Source of the DNA: Parerythrobacter lutipelagi
GTDB taxonomy: Bacteria; Pseudomonadota; Alphaproteobacteria; Sphingomonadales; Sphingomonadaceae
Reading direction: 5' to 3'
DNA: 64,000 nt
Assembly (NCBI RefSeq): GCF_005434975.1
Contig: NZ_SKCJ01000001.1
Span: forward strand, 496,001-560,000
The notes beneath the pieces are model-generated. The model did no database searches. It was not told the DNA's origin and was given only the letters and a program-made list of their open reading frames with translations. Shown in pieces: positions 27,800-36,679 of the stretch (positions within the stretch are counted from its first letter, which is position 1; every line of letters starts with the position of its first letter). The translations under genes were made by a program, and so were the position numbers.

Positions 27800-28282
27800 C
27801 TAACCGGCTTCCGCCGGCTTGCTCTGCATCTGCACGTAATTCTCCAGACCCATCCGCTCGATCATATCGAACTGGGTCTCAAGGAAATCGACGTGTTCTT
27901 CTTCGCTTGAAAGGATGCTGGCGAAGAGGTCCCGGCTGACATAATCGCGCACGCTTTCGCAATGTTCGATCGCATCCTTGAGCAGGGGGATCGCTTCCAT
28001 CTCCACCGCAAGGTCAGCCTTGAGAATCTCCTCGACGGTCTCGCCCACCTTCAATTTGTGGATCGCCTGAAAATTGGGCAGCCCGCTGAGAAACAGCACA
28101 CGCTCGGCCAGCTGATCGGCGTGCTTCATCTCATCGATCGATTCGTGGCGCTCATACTCGGCCAGCTTGTGCACGCCCCAGTCTTCGAGGACGCGGTAGT
28201 GCAGCCAGTATTGATTGATTGCGGTCAGTTCGTTGGTGAGCGCCTTGTTGAGGAATTCGATGACTTTCTCGTCGCCCTTCAT
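27800..28282 (-). CDS. bfr: Bacterioferritin
   Basis: 160 residues from ATG 28282 (MKGDEKVIEFLNKAL). Ferroxidase ligands are seen in ELTAINQYW, YERHESIDEMKHAD and EEEHVDFLE; the Met in DEMKHAD is the position that ligates haem in Bfr. It forms a 24-mer iron store. The associated ferredoxin gene lies about 130 bp upstream on the same strand with a Fur-like site, so iron control is likely. Confidence 0.96.
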   Translation of the reverse strand: MKGDEKVIEFLNKALTNELTAINQYWLHYRVLEDWGVHKLAEYERHESIDEMKHADQLAERVLFLSGLPNFQAIHKLKVGETVEEILKADLAVEMEAIPLLKDAIEHCESVRDYVSRDLFASILSSEEEHVDFLETQFDMIERMGLENYVQMQSKPAEAG

Positions 28283-28408
28283 GGCATTTTTCCTTGGATC
28301 AGATGAGGACACATCTATGCGCCCTGACGATGCAGAATGACAAGAGGCATTAAGATAGAAAACGGCGGAATTCCGCCAGTTGCGAGCGATTTGCGTTAGC
28401 GATTTGCG

Positions 28409-28600
28409 CTATGCTGCGCAGGCCGGCTCGACGGTCATTTCCCGCTCTTCGAACAGAATTTCGTCCGCTTCGCACAGGCAAGTCCCGCACTGCGGCTGCT
28501 TACCCATCGATGCATAGACCGACTCCGCATCGCCCGGCACGACCCGTGCCGCACGGCGCAGTTCGCATTCACGGATGGCGTTGCAGACACAGGTATACAT
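28409..28600 (-). CDS. bfd: Bacterioferritin-associated ferredoxin
   Basis: 63 residues with the Bfd [2Fe-2S] ligands: Cys4 and Cys6 (MYTCVCNAI), then Cys38 and Cys41 (QCGTC). An extra Cys43 occurs in the same loop. Bfd binds Bfr and reduces its iron core for release. The ATG at 28600 follows a Fur-like box by 36 bp. Confidence 0.93.
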   Translation of the reverse strand: MYTCVCNAIRECELRRAARVVPGDAESVYASMGKQPQCGTCLCEADEILFEEREMTVEPACAA

Positions 28601-28635
28601 AGGGCGATTCGTTCCTTGCTACGCCCAATTGTTAA

Positions 28636-28656
28636 TGCGACTTATTCTCAATAGCA
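28636..28656 (-). promoter_or_regulatory. Fur-like operator upstream of bfd
   Basis: On the reverse strand TGCTATTGAGAATAAGTCGCA (28636-28656) has the TGAGAATnA core and TGC...GCA ends of proteobacterial Fur boxes. It is 36 bp from the bfd start. Confidence 0.55.
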
Positions 28657-28683
28657 AGTCGAAATTTTACGCTGCTGGTGCAA

Positions 28684-28717
28684 CAAGAAAGCCCTCCCGC
28701 ATCGCTGCGGAAGGGCT
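28684..28717 (-). terminator. Terminator of the SPOR lipoprotein gene
   Basis: Read in reverse, AGCCCTTCCGCAGCGATGCGGGAGGGCT forms a GC-rich stem and is followed by TTCTTGTT, 27 bp past the stop. Confidence 0.65.
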
Positions 28718-28743
28718 CACTCGCTATTCGCCGATCGGTGATG

Positions 28744-30138
28744 CTAGTCGCGACGGGCGAGGCGTACTCCATTGTCGATCGCCCCGGGCAGTGGCTTGTT
28801 AGAAGCCCAGGCGATACAGCCGTGGCCGCCCGATTTGACGCTGTTGCACATGGTCGCGGCACTGGCACGCTGGAAGCCGCCAGCCGAGACACGGAAGTAG
28901 GTTTTGCCGCGCACCACAGCTTTGGTGATGACCATATCGGCATCCTTCAGCTGCGGATAACGCTTGGAATAGATGCCCCATGCGCGCTTGGCTCCGGCTT
29001 CGCTGGAGAACGAGCCGAGTTGGACGAGGTGTTCGCCATCGACCACGCCGCGCTGTCCGGACGAAGCTGCATTCGATGCAGCGCCAGTGTCAGCGGAAGC
29101 AGAGGTGCCTGTCGGTGCTCGGCGGCTGGCCGGAACGTCCTGCACAACCGGGGTCGAGACGTAGCGCACGGTATCCTGTGCAAAGCGCTCGATCGCTCGG
29201 GCATTGGGTGCCGGTGCTTCGAACACTTCAGCAAACGTTTCCTGCGGGGCAGGCGCGGCGACGGCTGCCGGCACCGCTACGGGTTCCGCTGCGGCATAAC
29301 CGGTCGCCGGAAGCTCGCCGCCGACCGGCGCGAGTTCAGGGATTGTGTAGCCGCGTACGGGTGTGAACTGACCTTCCGGCTCTACAGTCGATGCAGCGAG
29401 CTGTGCAGCGCTGGGCGCATTGGACAGAGCCAGCTCCACCGGCTGGCCAGAATCGCCAACCACGGGAACATCGAGCAGTCTGGCAACGCGGTGCTGGGTC
29501 ATGCCCGGTTGCATCGTCGCGGCCCATTCTGCCATCCGGTCACCAACCTTGTCGGCCGGAACGTCTTCTGCCGCCATCAAGCGCGCGGCACGCCAATTGC
29601 CTTGCAAGGCATAGGCGTAAGCAAGGTTCTGACGCACTTTCGCAGTGTTTTCACCGCTGCGCAGCGCATTGCCGAGAATGTGCACGCCCTGATCGGGATC
29701 TCCCGCCAACGCCATGGCCAGGCCAAGATCGGCAGCGGCGATTTGTCCGCGCCATTGATCGAGCGTCGCCAGAGCCGTGGCATGGTTGCCTGCCGCCGCC
29801 GAAGCGAGCGCATAGCTGAGCGCGGTGCGCGGCGACTGGTCGCCAAGGTCCATTGCGTCCTTGAAGCTGGTTGCAGCTGAACTGAAACGGCCAACTTCCA
29901 TATAGCTGGCACCGAGCATCGCGCGGTAAGCGGTGTTGCGCGGTTCCGCGCGAACGGCATCCTCAGCATGCCCGACGGCAGAATCGGTCCTGCCCTTGGC
30001 CAGCTCAGCCTGCGCTTTGCTGGCGGAGACAGTTGCCGGTGCAGCAGCTTTGGTCGTGCACCCGGCGAGAGCCGTCGTTGCCAGGGCGGTGGTGACCGCC
30101 AGCATGATGGTACGATTGCGTTTGGCGTCCGTCAGCAT
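28744..30138 (-). CDS. TPR and SPOR-domain lipoprotein
   Basis: 464 residues. A lipobox ends in LAGC at Cys27. TPR-like helices span about 35-200, a Pro/Ala-rich linker 230-380, and a C-terminal SPOR domain (EHLVQLGSFSSEAGAKRAWG...RVSAGGFQRASAATMCNSVK) completes it. SPOR domains bind denuded septal peptidoglycan, so a role at the division site is likely. It is followed on the same strand by the RHH/ParA pair, 19 bp away from the former. Confidence 0.85.
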   Translation of the reverse strand: MLTDAKRNRTIMLAVTTALATTALAGCTTKAAAPATVSASKAQAELAKGRTDSAVGHAEDAVRAEPRNTAYRAMLGASYMEVGRFSSAATSFKDAMDLGDQSPRTALSYALASAAAGNHATALATLDQWRGQIAAADLGLAMALAGDPDQGVHILGNALRSGENTAKVRQNLAYAYALQGNWRAARLMAAEDVPADKVGDRMAEWAATMQPGMTQHRVARLLDVPVVGDSGQPVELALSNAPSAAQLAASTVEPEGQFTPVRGYTIPELAPVGGELPATGYAAAEPVAVPAAVAAPAPQETFAEVFEAPAPNARAIERFAQDTVRYVSTPVVQDVPASRRAPTGTSASADTGAASNAASSGQRGVVDGEHLVQLGSFSSEAGAKRAWGIYSKRYPQLKDADMVITKAVVRGKTYFRVSAGGFQRASAATMCNSVKSGGHGCIAWASNKPLPGAIDNGVRLARRD

Positions 30139-30157
30139 TGTACGTTCCCCTGTATAA

Positions 30158-30775
30158 TTACTTGTGCGCCATCTGTGCGGCGAGCGATTCGAGTTCGGGC
30201 ATTTCGCCCAAAAGCTGGTCGAGCGCTTCGGTCACCAGCTGCTGCGCGGATTTGTTGCGCATGGTGCTGGCTAGCCGAAGCTTGAGATGGCGTTCCTGGT
30301 CGAGGCGAAGCGTGAAGGCAGCGCGCTTGCCGCGGTCGAGCGCCGAACGGCGCGGACGCGGTGCGGCGGTCGCTTTCGAACGCAGCGGTGATGAGGGGAT
30401 TTGTCTTTGAACGCCCTGCCCGACATCATCTTGCCCGACATCGTCTTGTTTACCTTCGAGCCGATCAACGATCGCTTCCTGCTGGGCACGAACGGCAGGC
30501 TTTGCCGTCAGCTTTTCAGCCAGTTTGGCCTCTTCGACCAGATCCTGTTCATGCGCTTCAGCCGCCACGTCCGGATTTTCCGGCTCGGGCGTGAGATTGA
30601 TCACATTGGTTTTGCGCTCGTCCTCTTCGCCCATGTCGTTCCAGCCGAGATCCTCGAGATTGGCCGCCTGGCCAGTCGGGATATGACCGAGTTGTGGACG
30701 CATGGCCGGTTTGGCGCCGCCCTTGCGTGCAAGCAGGGTCGGGCCGAGCGATGCGAAATTCGATTCGCTCATCAT
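30158..30775 (-). CDS. ParA-associated protein with RHH-like C-terminal domain
   Basis: 205 residues. The first 150 are low complexity, acidic then Arg/Pro-rich, with an internal tandem QDDVGQDDVGQ. The C terminus (KRAAFTLRLDQERHLKLRL, then SAQQLVTEALDQLL) looks like a ribbon-helix-helix DNA-binding or dimerisation fold. It lies 13 bp downstream of an orphan ParA and probably acts as its ParB-like partner or localisation adaptor. No parB or parS is visible. Confidence 0.65.
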   Translation of the reverse strand: MMSESNFASLGPTLLARKGGAKPAMRPQLGHIPTGQAANLEDLGWNDMGEEDERKTNVINLTPEPENPDVAAEAHEQDLVEEAKLAEKLTAKPAVRAQQEAIVDRLEGKQDDVGQDDVGQGVQRQIPSSPLRSKATAAPRPRRSALDRGKRAAFTLRLDQERHLKLRLASTMRNKSAQQLVTEALDQLLGEMPELESLAAQMAHK

Positions 30776-30788
30776 CGTTACCCCCCGC

Positions 30789-31505
30789 TTACTGTGCGAC
30801 CCGACGGCCGAAGCCGCCGGCGGGGCGATTGGCAGGTGCTATCTGCGAAACGGTATTGGGCGCCGCAAAAACGGTGCGGCGGAAATTCTTTTCGAGTCGG
30901 TCGGCGATATAGCCCCACAGCGCGGTCACTTCGGCAGCGCTGCGGCTTTCGGGATCGACTTCCATCACGGTTCGCCCGTCGATCATCGAAGCTGCAAAAT
31001 CGGTACGATGATGAAGCGTGATCGGAGCGACTGTGCCGTGCTGGGAAAGCGCCACGGCTGCTTCCGAAGTAATCTTGGCTTTCGGGGTAGCGGCATTGAC
31101 CACGAAGACCAAAGGCTTGCCAGCGCGTTCGCACAGATCGACCGTGGCGCCCACTGCGCGCAGATCGTGCGGGCTGGGGCGGGTTGGCACCACAATCAGT
31201 TCGGCAACGCCGATGACCGATTGGATGGCCATGGTAATCGCCGGAGGTGTGTCGATCACGGCCAGCTTGAAGCCCTGCTGACGCAGGACTTGAAGATCGC
31301 TCGCGAGACGGGCGACAGTGGTCTGAGCGAAGGCCGGATATTCCGCTTCTCGTTCATTCCACCAGTCCGCAAGCGAACCCTGCGGGTCGATATCGATAAG
31401 CACAACCGGGCCAGCCCCGGCGCGCTGCGCCTGAACGGCGAGATGCCCGGACAGTGTGGTCTTCCCCGATCCACCCTTCTGCGATGCCAATGCAAGTACA
31501 CGCAA
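30789..31505 (-). CDS. ParA-family ATPase (orphan, positioning type)
   Basis: About 238 residues. It opens LRVLALASQKGGSGKTT with the deviant Walker A KGGSGKTT, Walker A' DIDPQGS and Walker B FKLAVIDTPP. I prefer TTG 31505 with AGGGGGA seven bases upstream; a second TTG at 31529 lies before that site. Orphan ParA proteins place protein cargo (chemoreceptors, MipZ-style division control). Flanking SPOR-domain genes suggest a septum or envelope positioning job. Confidence 0.88.
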   Translation of the reverse strand: MRVLALASQKGGSGKTTLSGHLAVQAQRAGAGPVVLIDIDPQGSLADWWNEREAEYPAFAQTTVARLASDLQVLRQQGFKLAVIDTPPAITMAIQSVIGVAELIVVPTRPSPHDLRAVGATVDLCERAGKPLVFVVNAATPKAKITSEAAVALSQHGTVAPITLHHRTDFAASMIDGRTVMEVDPESRSAAEVTALWGYIADRLEKNFRRTVFAAPNTVSQIAPANRPAGGFGRRVAQ

Positions 31506-31724
31506 GGCGCGGTCCCCCTGTAATTCCAATTTCGAGCCGCCTGAATGCGGTCCGGGGACTGAATTCGCAGGATACCCCTAATTTTGGGTTAACGGGGTTG
31601 CCACTGATCTGGCGGAATTCGGCCCTTTGCTCCCGATGTGGTAGAAAAACTTTGCTAACGGCATGTTCACTATGTCAGGCTAACCCGAGGGCATGACTGG
31701 GCTGCAAAAGGTTGCATTGGGTCG

Positions 31725-32939
31725 ATGAAGGTTTCGAAGAAAATTCACCTGTTTGTTGCGGGAGCCATGATGTCAGTGGCCGTTCCTGCGCTTGCCGATG
31801 TAAAGGCCGGTGTCGATGCGTGGGCCCGCGGCGATTACACGACTGCCGTGCGTGAATGGCGCGGCCCGGCAAACGCCGGCGACCCCGACGCACAATTCAA
31901 TATGGCGCAGGCTTACCGCCTCGGGCGCGGCGTGGAAGAGAATGCCGCGCAGGCAGAGGTTCTCTATGCCAAAGCCGCAGCGCAGGGCCATATCAAGGCG
32001 TCGGACAATTACGGGCTCTTGCTGTTTCAGGCCGGACGCCGCGAAGAAGCCATGCCTTATGTGAAGGGCGCGGCTGATCGCGGTGATCCGCGCGCGCAAT
32101 ATTTGCTCGGCATTGCCCATTTCAATGGCGAGCTGGTCGAGAAGGACTGGGTGCGTGCCTATGCGCTGCTGACGCTCGCCAACGGATCCGGTTTGCCTCA
32201 GGCCCCGCCTGCCCTCGCCCAGATGGACGATTTTATTCCGCTGGAACAGCGCCAGCAGGCGCAACTTGTTGCGCAAAACATCAAACGCAATGCCGACACG
32301 CAGCGCGCGCAGCAACTCGCGGCAGTGGACCTCGCCATCACAGACAATCTGCCGGATCAGGCGAGGTCGCGCCCCGCACCGACTGCCGCACCGAATACCG
32401 CGCAGACTGCCGCGCAGACAGCGACACCGACCACAACTCCTTTGCCGCAAGCGGTGCGCCGCCTGCCACAACCAATCCCCGCAGCAGTCGTGCCGCCATC
32501 GGTCGCTGCAGCGCGCGCAGCGGTGGCGGAAGCTGCGCGTGTGACAGGTACGGAAAGCCCTGCGACCGCCGGGGCGGACTTTTTACGCCAACCGATCGCA
32601 ACCGGGACATCATCAGCGCCGATACAGGCCGCACAGACACGCCCGGTGGAGGCCGCGCGCCCGGCCCCTGCTGCGGCAGCAGCCCCGACGACCCGCTCTA
32701 CCAGTTCGGCTGACGGTCCCTGGCGGGTCCAGCTTGGCGCTTTCTCAGTCAGCGCCAATGCCGATCGGTTGTGGAGCCGCGTCGCGGGCAATTCGGCCTT
32801 GGCCGGGAAAAAGAAGTTTGTCGTACCTTCCGGCCGCGTCGTGCGCTTGCAGGCGGGCGGATTTGCTTCCCGAAATGCAGCGCAAATGGCGTGCAACAGC
32901 CTCAAGCGCAGCGGGCAGGATTGCCTGGTCACCCGATAA
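31725..32939 (+). CDS. Secreted Sel1-repeat and SPOR-domain protein
   Basis: 404 residues with a signal peptide (FVAGAMMSVAVPALA). Three Sel1-like repeats follow (GDPDAQFNMAQAYRLGRGV, GHIKASDNYGLLLFQAG, GDPRAQYLLGIAHFNG), then a Pro/Ala/Thr linker of about 120 residues and a SPOR domain (WRVQLGAFSVSANADRLW...VRLQAGGFASRNAAQMACNS). It is divergent from the parA operon and shares its 219-bp promoter region. Septal peptidoglycan binding is expected. Confidence 0.88.
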   Translation: MKVSKKIHLFVAGAMMSVAVPALADVKAGVDAWARGDYTTAVREWRGPANAGDPDAQFNMAQAYRLGRGVEENAAQAEVLYAKAAAQGHIKASDNYGLLLFQAGRREEAMPYVKGAADRGDPRAQYLLGIAHFNGELVEKDWVRAYALLTLANGSGLPQAPPALAQMDDFIPLEQRQQAQLVAQNIKRNADTQRAQQLAAVDLAITDNLPDQARSRPAPTAAPNTAQTAAQTATPTTTPLPQAVRRLPQPIPAAVVPPSVAAARAAVAEAARVTGTESPATAGADFLRQPIATGTSSAPIQAAQTRPVEAARPAPAAAAAPTTRSTSSADGPWRVQLGAFSVSANADRLWSRVAGNSALAGKKKFVVPSGRVVRLQAGGFASRNAAQMACNSLKRSGQDCLVTR

Positions 32940-33027
32940 TCAAATCTTCTGCTTGCTCGATTTGACCGTTTCCACTGCCGCTACCTTGCGATAGGCCGTT
33001 CACTGTCCATACCGGGGGAGGATAGCG

Positions 33028-34314
33028 ATGAGCATGGCGGACCGCGAAAATCTTGAGGGATTGCCGGGGGTGTTCGACGATACGCCGGTCACCAAGACCA
33101 CGCGCATCGCCAGCCTTGATTTCATCCGCGGGATCGCCGTCATGGGGATACTCGCGGCGAATATCGTGGCCTTTGGCCAGCCGTTCCAGGCCTACATGTA
33201 TCCCGATGCCTTCCTGACGGGACACGATGACACATCCAACTGGATGTGGGTGACACAGTTCATTCTGATCGACGGCAAGATGCGCGGTCTGTTCACACTG
33301 CTGTTCGGCGCGGGAATGTACCTGTTTCTGGAAAAAGCGTGGGAGCGCGGTTCAGGGCGCAAATTGCAAGCCCGCAGGCTCGCCTGGCTCGGCCTGTTCG
33401 GCCTGATCCATTTCTATTTCATCTGGCGCGGCGACATCTTGTTCCTGTATGCAATCAGCGGATTTGTCGCGCTGCTGCTGGTCCGGATGGAAGCCAAGAT
33501 GCAGCTCTTGCTCGGCATCACCGGCTATATCGGTGGCGGCATCCTCTATCTGCTGATGTTCGGGCCGCTCTATTTCGTGGCCGATACATCGCTCGGGAAA
33601 CAGGTCGCTTTCTCAGAACTGGCGAGTGATCTCGAGCTCGCGCGAAGCGAGGATATCGCCGATGGGGTGAGCGAGGCCGCAATCATCACAGATGGCAGCT
33701 ATTTCGATTTCGTCGCTCACAATTTCACGGTCCACGGGGCCGATCCGTTCACCATGCTGATCATCTTTGCGTTTGAGACCCTGCCGCTGATGATGCTCGG
33801 CATGGCGCTTTACCGCATGGGTTTGTTCAGCGGCGGGATCAATCCGCGCAAACAGCGGATGTGGGGCTGGATCGGTGTGATCGGCGGCTCGCTGGCCACA
33901 TTGCCTGTTGCCTTGTGGGGACTCTCCACCGGGCCGAGTTACTGGGGCAGCCTGACGGCATTCACGGCCTTTTCCATGTTCCCCCGTTTGCCGGTGATTC
34001 TGGGTCTCGCAGCGCTCCTCGCGCTGTGGGGGGCCAACGCCGACGGTTGGCTTGGCCGCCGCATCGCAGCCGCAGGACGGGCAGCCTTCACCAACTACCT
34101 CGGCACTTCGATCCTGATGCTGTTCGTGTTTCACGGCTGGGCCGGCGGGCTATTCGGCGAGTTGACCCGGCCGCAGCTCTATATCGTTGTCGTCTCGGCA
34201 TGGGCGGTTATGCTGGCGTGGTCGCTGCCATGGCTCGAACGGTTCCGCTTCGGTCCGCTCGAATGGTTATGGCGCTGTCTGACGTACTGGAAACGCTTTC
34301 CTCTCAAGCGTTAG
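33028..34314 (+). CDS. DUF418 family membrane protein
   Basis: 428 residues with about ten membrane helices. The N terminus IASLDFIRGIAVMGILAANI and the C-terminal DUF418 block (FTNYLGTSILMLFVFHGWAG) are diagnostic. The family is related to acyltransferases and often sits in envelope loci; its function is unknown. Its stop overlaps the convergent dihydroorotase-like stop. Confidence 0.88.
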   Translation: MSMADRENLEGLPGVFDDTPVTKTTRIASLDFIRGIAVMGILAANIVAFGQPFQAYMYPDAFLTGHDDTSNWMWVTQFILIDGKMRGLFTLLFGAGMYLFLEKAWERGSGRKLQARRLAWLGLFGLIHFYFIWRGDILFLYAISGFVALLLVRMEAKMQLLLGITGYIGGGILYLLMFGPLYFVADTSLGKQVAFSELASDLELARSEDIADGVSEAAIITDGSYFDFVAHNFTVHGADPFTMLIIFAFETLPLMMLGMALYRMGLFSGGINPRKQRMWGWIGVIGGSLATLPVALWGLSTGPSYWGSLTAFTAFSMFPRLPVILGLAALLALWGANADGWLGRRIAAAGRAAFTNYLGTSILMLFVFHGWAGGLFGELTRPQLYIVVVSAWAVMLAWSLPWLERFRFGPLEWLWRCLTYWKRFPLKR

Positions 34315-35543
34315 AGAATCACGCCACCCTTGATGACGGTCGTGGCGCGGCCTTGCGTCGGTTGCTTGTCAAACGGCGTGTTGCCCGCGACTGCGGCCAT
34401 CTTAGCGGAATCGACCACCCACGGTTTGTCCGGATTGACAATGCACAGATCTGCTTCGTAGCCTTCAGCCAGCACACCGGCATTGATGCCCAGCAATCTC
34501 GCCGGATTGCCCGCTAGAAGGGCAAAAGCCCGCGCCAGGTCGATCACGCCGTCGCGCACGAGGCCCAGCGTCATAGCCAGCAGCGTTTCGGCCCCGGCCA
34601 TTCCCGGCGCGGCATCGGCAAAGGGCAAACGCTTGTCTTCCGGCCCGCGCGGATCATGGCCGCTGGCAACAACGTCTATCGTGCCGTCGGCGATTGCTTC
34701 GATCACTGCCTGCCGGTCGGCCTCGCTGCGAAGCGGCGGCGAAAGCCGCGCAAAAGTGCGGAATTCGGCAGTCGCCAGATCGGACAACATGAAATGCGCA
34801 GGGGTGACGCCGGCAGTCACTGCGACGCCCCGCCCCTTCGCTGCTCGCACGAGATCGAGCGCAGCGCGTGTCGTGATCTGGCGGATATGCACCCGCGCGC
34901 CCGACATTTCGGCCAGAGCAATATCTCGCGCCACCGCCAGAGCCTCCGCTTCGGCTGGCGCGCTGGGCAAACCAAGTCGGGTCGCCATCTCTCCGGCAGT
35001 CGCACTCGCATCCCCGACCAGTGCGGCATCTTCCGCGTGGGTCACGACGACCAGGTCGAGCATCGCTGCATATTGAAGCAAGCGCAGCATCACGCCGGTA
35101 TCAGCAATCCATTTGCGCCCGGTTGCAACGCCGCGAGCGCCAGCGTCTTTCATCAGACCGATTTCGGCCAGTTCGCTGCCTCTCAGCTCGCATGTCGCGG
35201 CCGCAAGCGGATGGACCCACAGATCGGGTTTGCCGCTCTTCGCGATGTAGGAGACCCGGCTCGGCAGATCGAGCGGCGGTGACTGATCGGGCATCAATGC
35301 AGCGCGGGTGATGCCGCCGAAATGAAAGGCCGGCTTGTCGATCGCGAAGACGCCGAAATCGACCAGACCGGGGGCGATCAGCTGTCCCTTGGCATCGATT
35401 ACCTCATCGCCGTCTTGCGCCGTCACCTTGCCCAATGCGGCAATGCGCCCTTCGACCACGCGGATCGCGCCGTCCATGACGCTGTCTGGCGTGACCAGCC
35501 TGCCGCCGGTGATAGTGAGTGGGCGAGCCTGCTTCATTGCCAC
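34311..35543 (-). CDS. pyrX: Dihydroorotase-like protein PyrC' (probably non-catalytic ATCase partner)
   Basis: 410 residues with the amidohydrolase (DHOase type I) fold, but the metal motif DxHxH after the first beta strand is missing: [13 protein letters not shown] stands where GLVDMHVHxR should be. The later sites HIRQITT and ASGHDPRG are also altered. Inactive PyrC' proteins assemble with PyrB as a structural subunit in pseudomonads and others, and the gene overlaps pyrB by 10 bp, which fits that role. A separate active dihydroorotase should exist elsewhere. Confidence 0.85.
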   Translation of the reverse strand: MAMKQARPLTITGGRLVTPDSVMDGAIRVVEGRIAALGKVTAQDGDEVIDAKGQLIAPGLVDFGVFAIDKPAFHFGGITRAALMPDQSPPLDLPSRVSYIAKSGKPDLWVHPLAAATCELRGSELAEIGLMKDAGARGVATGRKWIADTGVMLRLLQYAAMLDLVVVTHAEDAALVGDASATAGEMATRLGLPSAPAEAEALAVARDIALAEMSGARVHIRQITTRAALDLVRAAKGRGVAVTAGVTPAHFMLSDLATAEFRTFARLSPPLRSEADRQAVIEAIADGTIDVVASGHDPRGPEDKRLPFADAAPGMAGAETLLAMTLGLVRDGVIDLARAFALLAGNPARLLGINAGVLAEGYEADLCIVNPDKPWVVDSAKMAAVAGNTPFDKQPTQGRATTVIKGGVIL

Positions 35544-36565
35544 TCTCCATCGTTCCAGCCTGCGACACCGCGGGTCTTGCGGGTCAACACATCGAGCGCG
35601 GCCATTCGCACCGCCACGCCCATCTCGACCTGCCGCGTGATGATCGAGCGGTCGAGCATGTCGGCCACGTCGCTATCAATCTCCACCCCTCTGTTCATCG
35701 GGCCCGGATGCATGACCAGCGCGTCTGGCGCGCAGCGCTCAAGCCGTCCCTGAGTCAGTCCGTAAAGGCGATGATACTCGCGAGCGGACGGGATGAACTG
35801 ACCGCTCATCCGCTCGGTCTGCAGCCGCAGCATCATCGCAACATCGGTTCCCTCGAGTGCGGCATCGAAATCATGGTACGGCACGGCTCCCATAGCCTCG
35901 ACACCTTGAGGCATCAGCGCAGGGGGCGCACACAGACGGACCGTCGCGCCCAAGGCCGTCAGGCAAAGAATGTTCGACCGCGCGACCCGGCTGTGCAGTA
36001 TGTCGCCGCAAATTGTGACTTTGAGCCCGGTGAAGTCCTCGCTCGCCTGCCCTCTTTCAGCCAGCGCTGATCGCAGTGCAAGCGCATCGAGCAAGGCCTG
36101 CGTCGGGTGTTCATGCTGGCCGTCGCCTGCGTTCAGCACCGGGCAATCGACTTTGCTAGCGATGAGTTCGACCGCGCCGCTGCTGCCATGGCGGATTACG
36201 ATGGCATCGGCCCGCATGGCATTGAGCGTGATCGCCGTGTCGATCAGCGTCTCGCCCTTTTTTACACTCGATTGCGCGGCGTGCATGTTGACCACGTCCG
36301 CCCCCAACCGTTTGCCGGCGATCTCGAAGCTCAGAAGCGTCCGCGTTGAGTTCTCGAAGAACGCATTGATGACCGTCAGGCCGCGTAGCGCCTTGGATCG
36401 CTTCTTGGATTGATGGTTGAACTCGACCCATTGCTGCGCCTCGGCCAGCAAATAAAGGATTTCGTGCCGCTCGAGCTGCGAGATGCCCAGCAAGTCACGA
36501 TGCGGAAATGCCCTTCGGCCCGCTGGAAAGCGGCCGGGATCAGGCTGATTAAACGTAGCTGTCAT
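35534..36565 (-). CDS. pyrB: Aspartate carbamoyltransferase catalytic chain PyrB
   Basis: 343 residues with the carbamoyl-phosphate site [13 protein letters not shown], the 80s-loop SSVKKGETL, the HPTQALLDA box and the late HPGPMNRG. It catalyses carbamoyl phosphate plus L-aspartate to N-carbamoyl-L-aspartate, the second step of pyrimidine synthesis. Its long N terminus (about 20 extra residues) is typical of the class that binds PyrC'. It heads the pyrB-pyrC' operon. Confidence 0.96.
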   Translation of the reverse strand: MTATFNQPDPGRFPAGRRAFPHRDLLGISQLERHEILYLLAEAQQWVEFNHQSKKRSKALRGLTVINAFFENSTRTLLSFEIAGKRLGADVVNMHAAQSSVKKGETLIDTAITLNAMRADAIVIRHGSSGAVELIASKVDCPVLNAGDGQHEHPTQALLDALALRSALAERGQASEDFTGLKVTICGDILHSRVARSNILCLTALGATVRLCAPPALMPQGVEAMGAVPYHDFDAALEGTDVAMMLRLQTERMSGQFIPSAREYHRLYGLTQGRLERCAPDALVMHPGPMNRGVEIDSDVADMLDRSIITRQVEMGVAVRMAALDVLTRKTRGVAGWNDGEWQ

Positions 36566-36679
36566 TAAAAAGCGGCTGTTAGTCGAGTGAAGTCACCCGC
36601 TCAAGCGGTTTCGACTGGAAAGCTGCGGCGGGGTGACCTACGTCCGCCACAAGGGACCAATTTCACAACAGGACTATCG

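Noticed and set aside
28678-29880. 400-codon plus-strand frame
   Set aside because: Antisense to the SPOR lipoprotein and overlapping its terminator.
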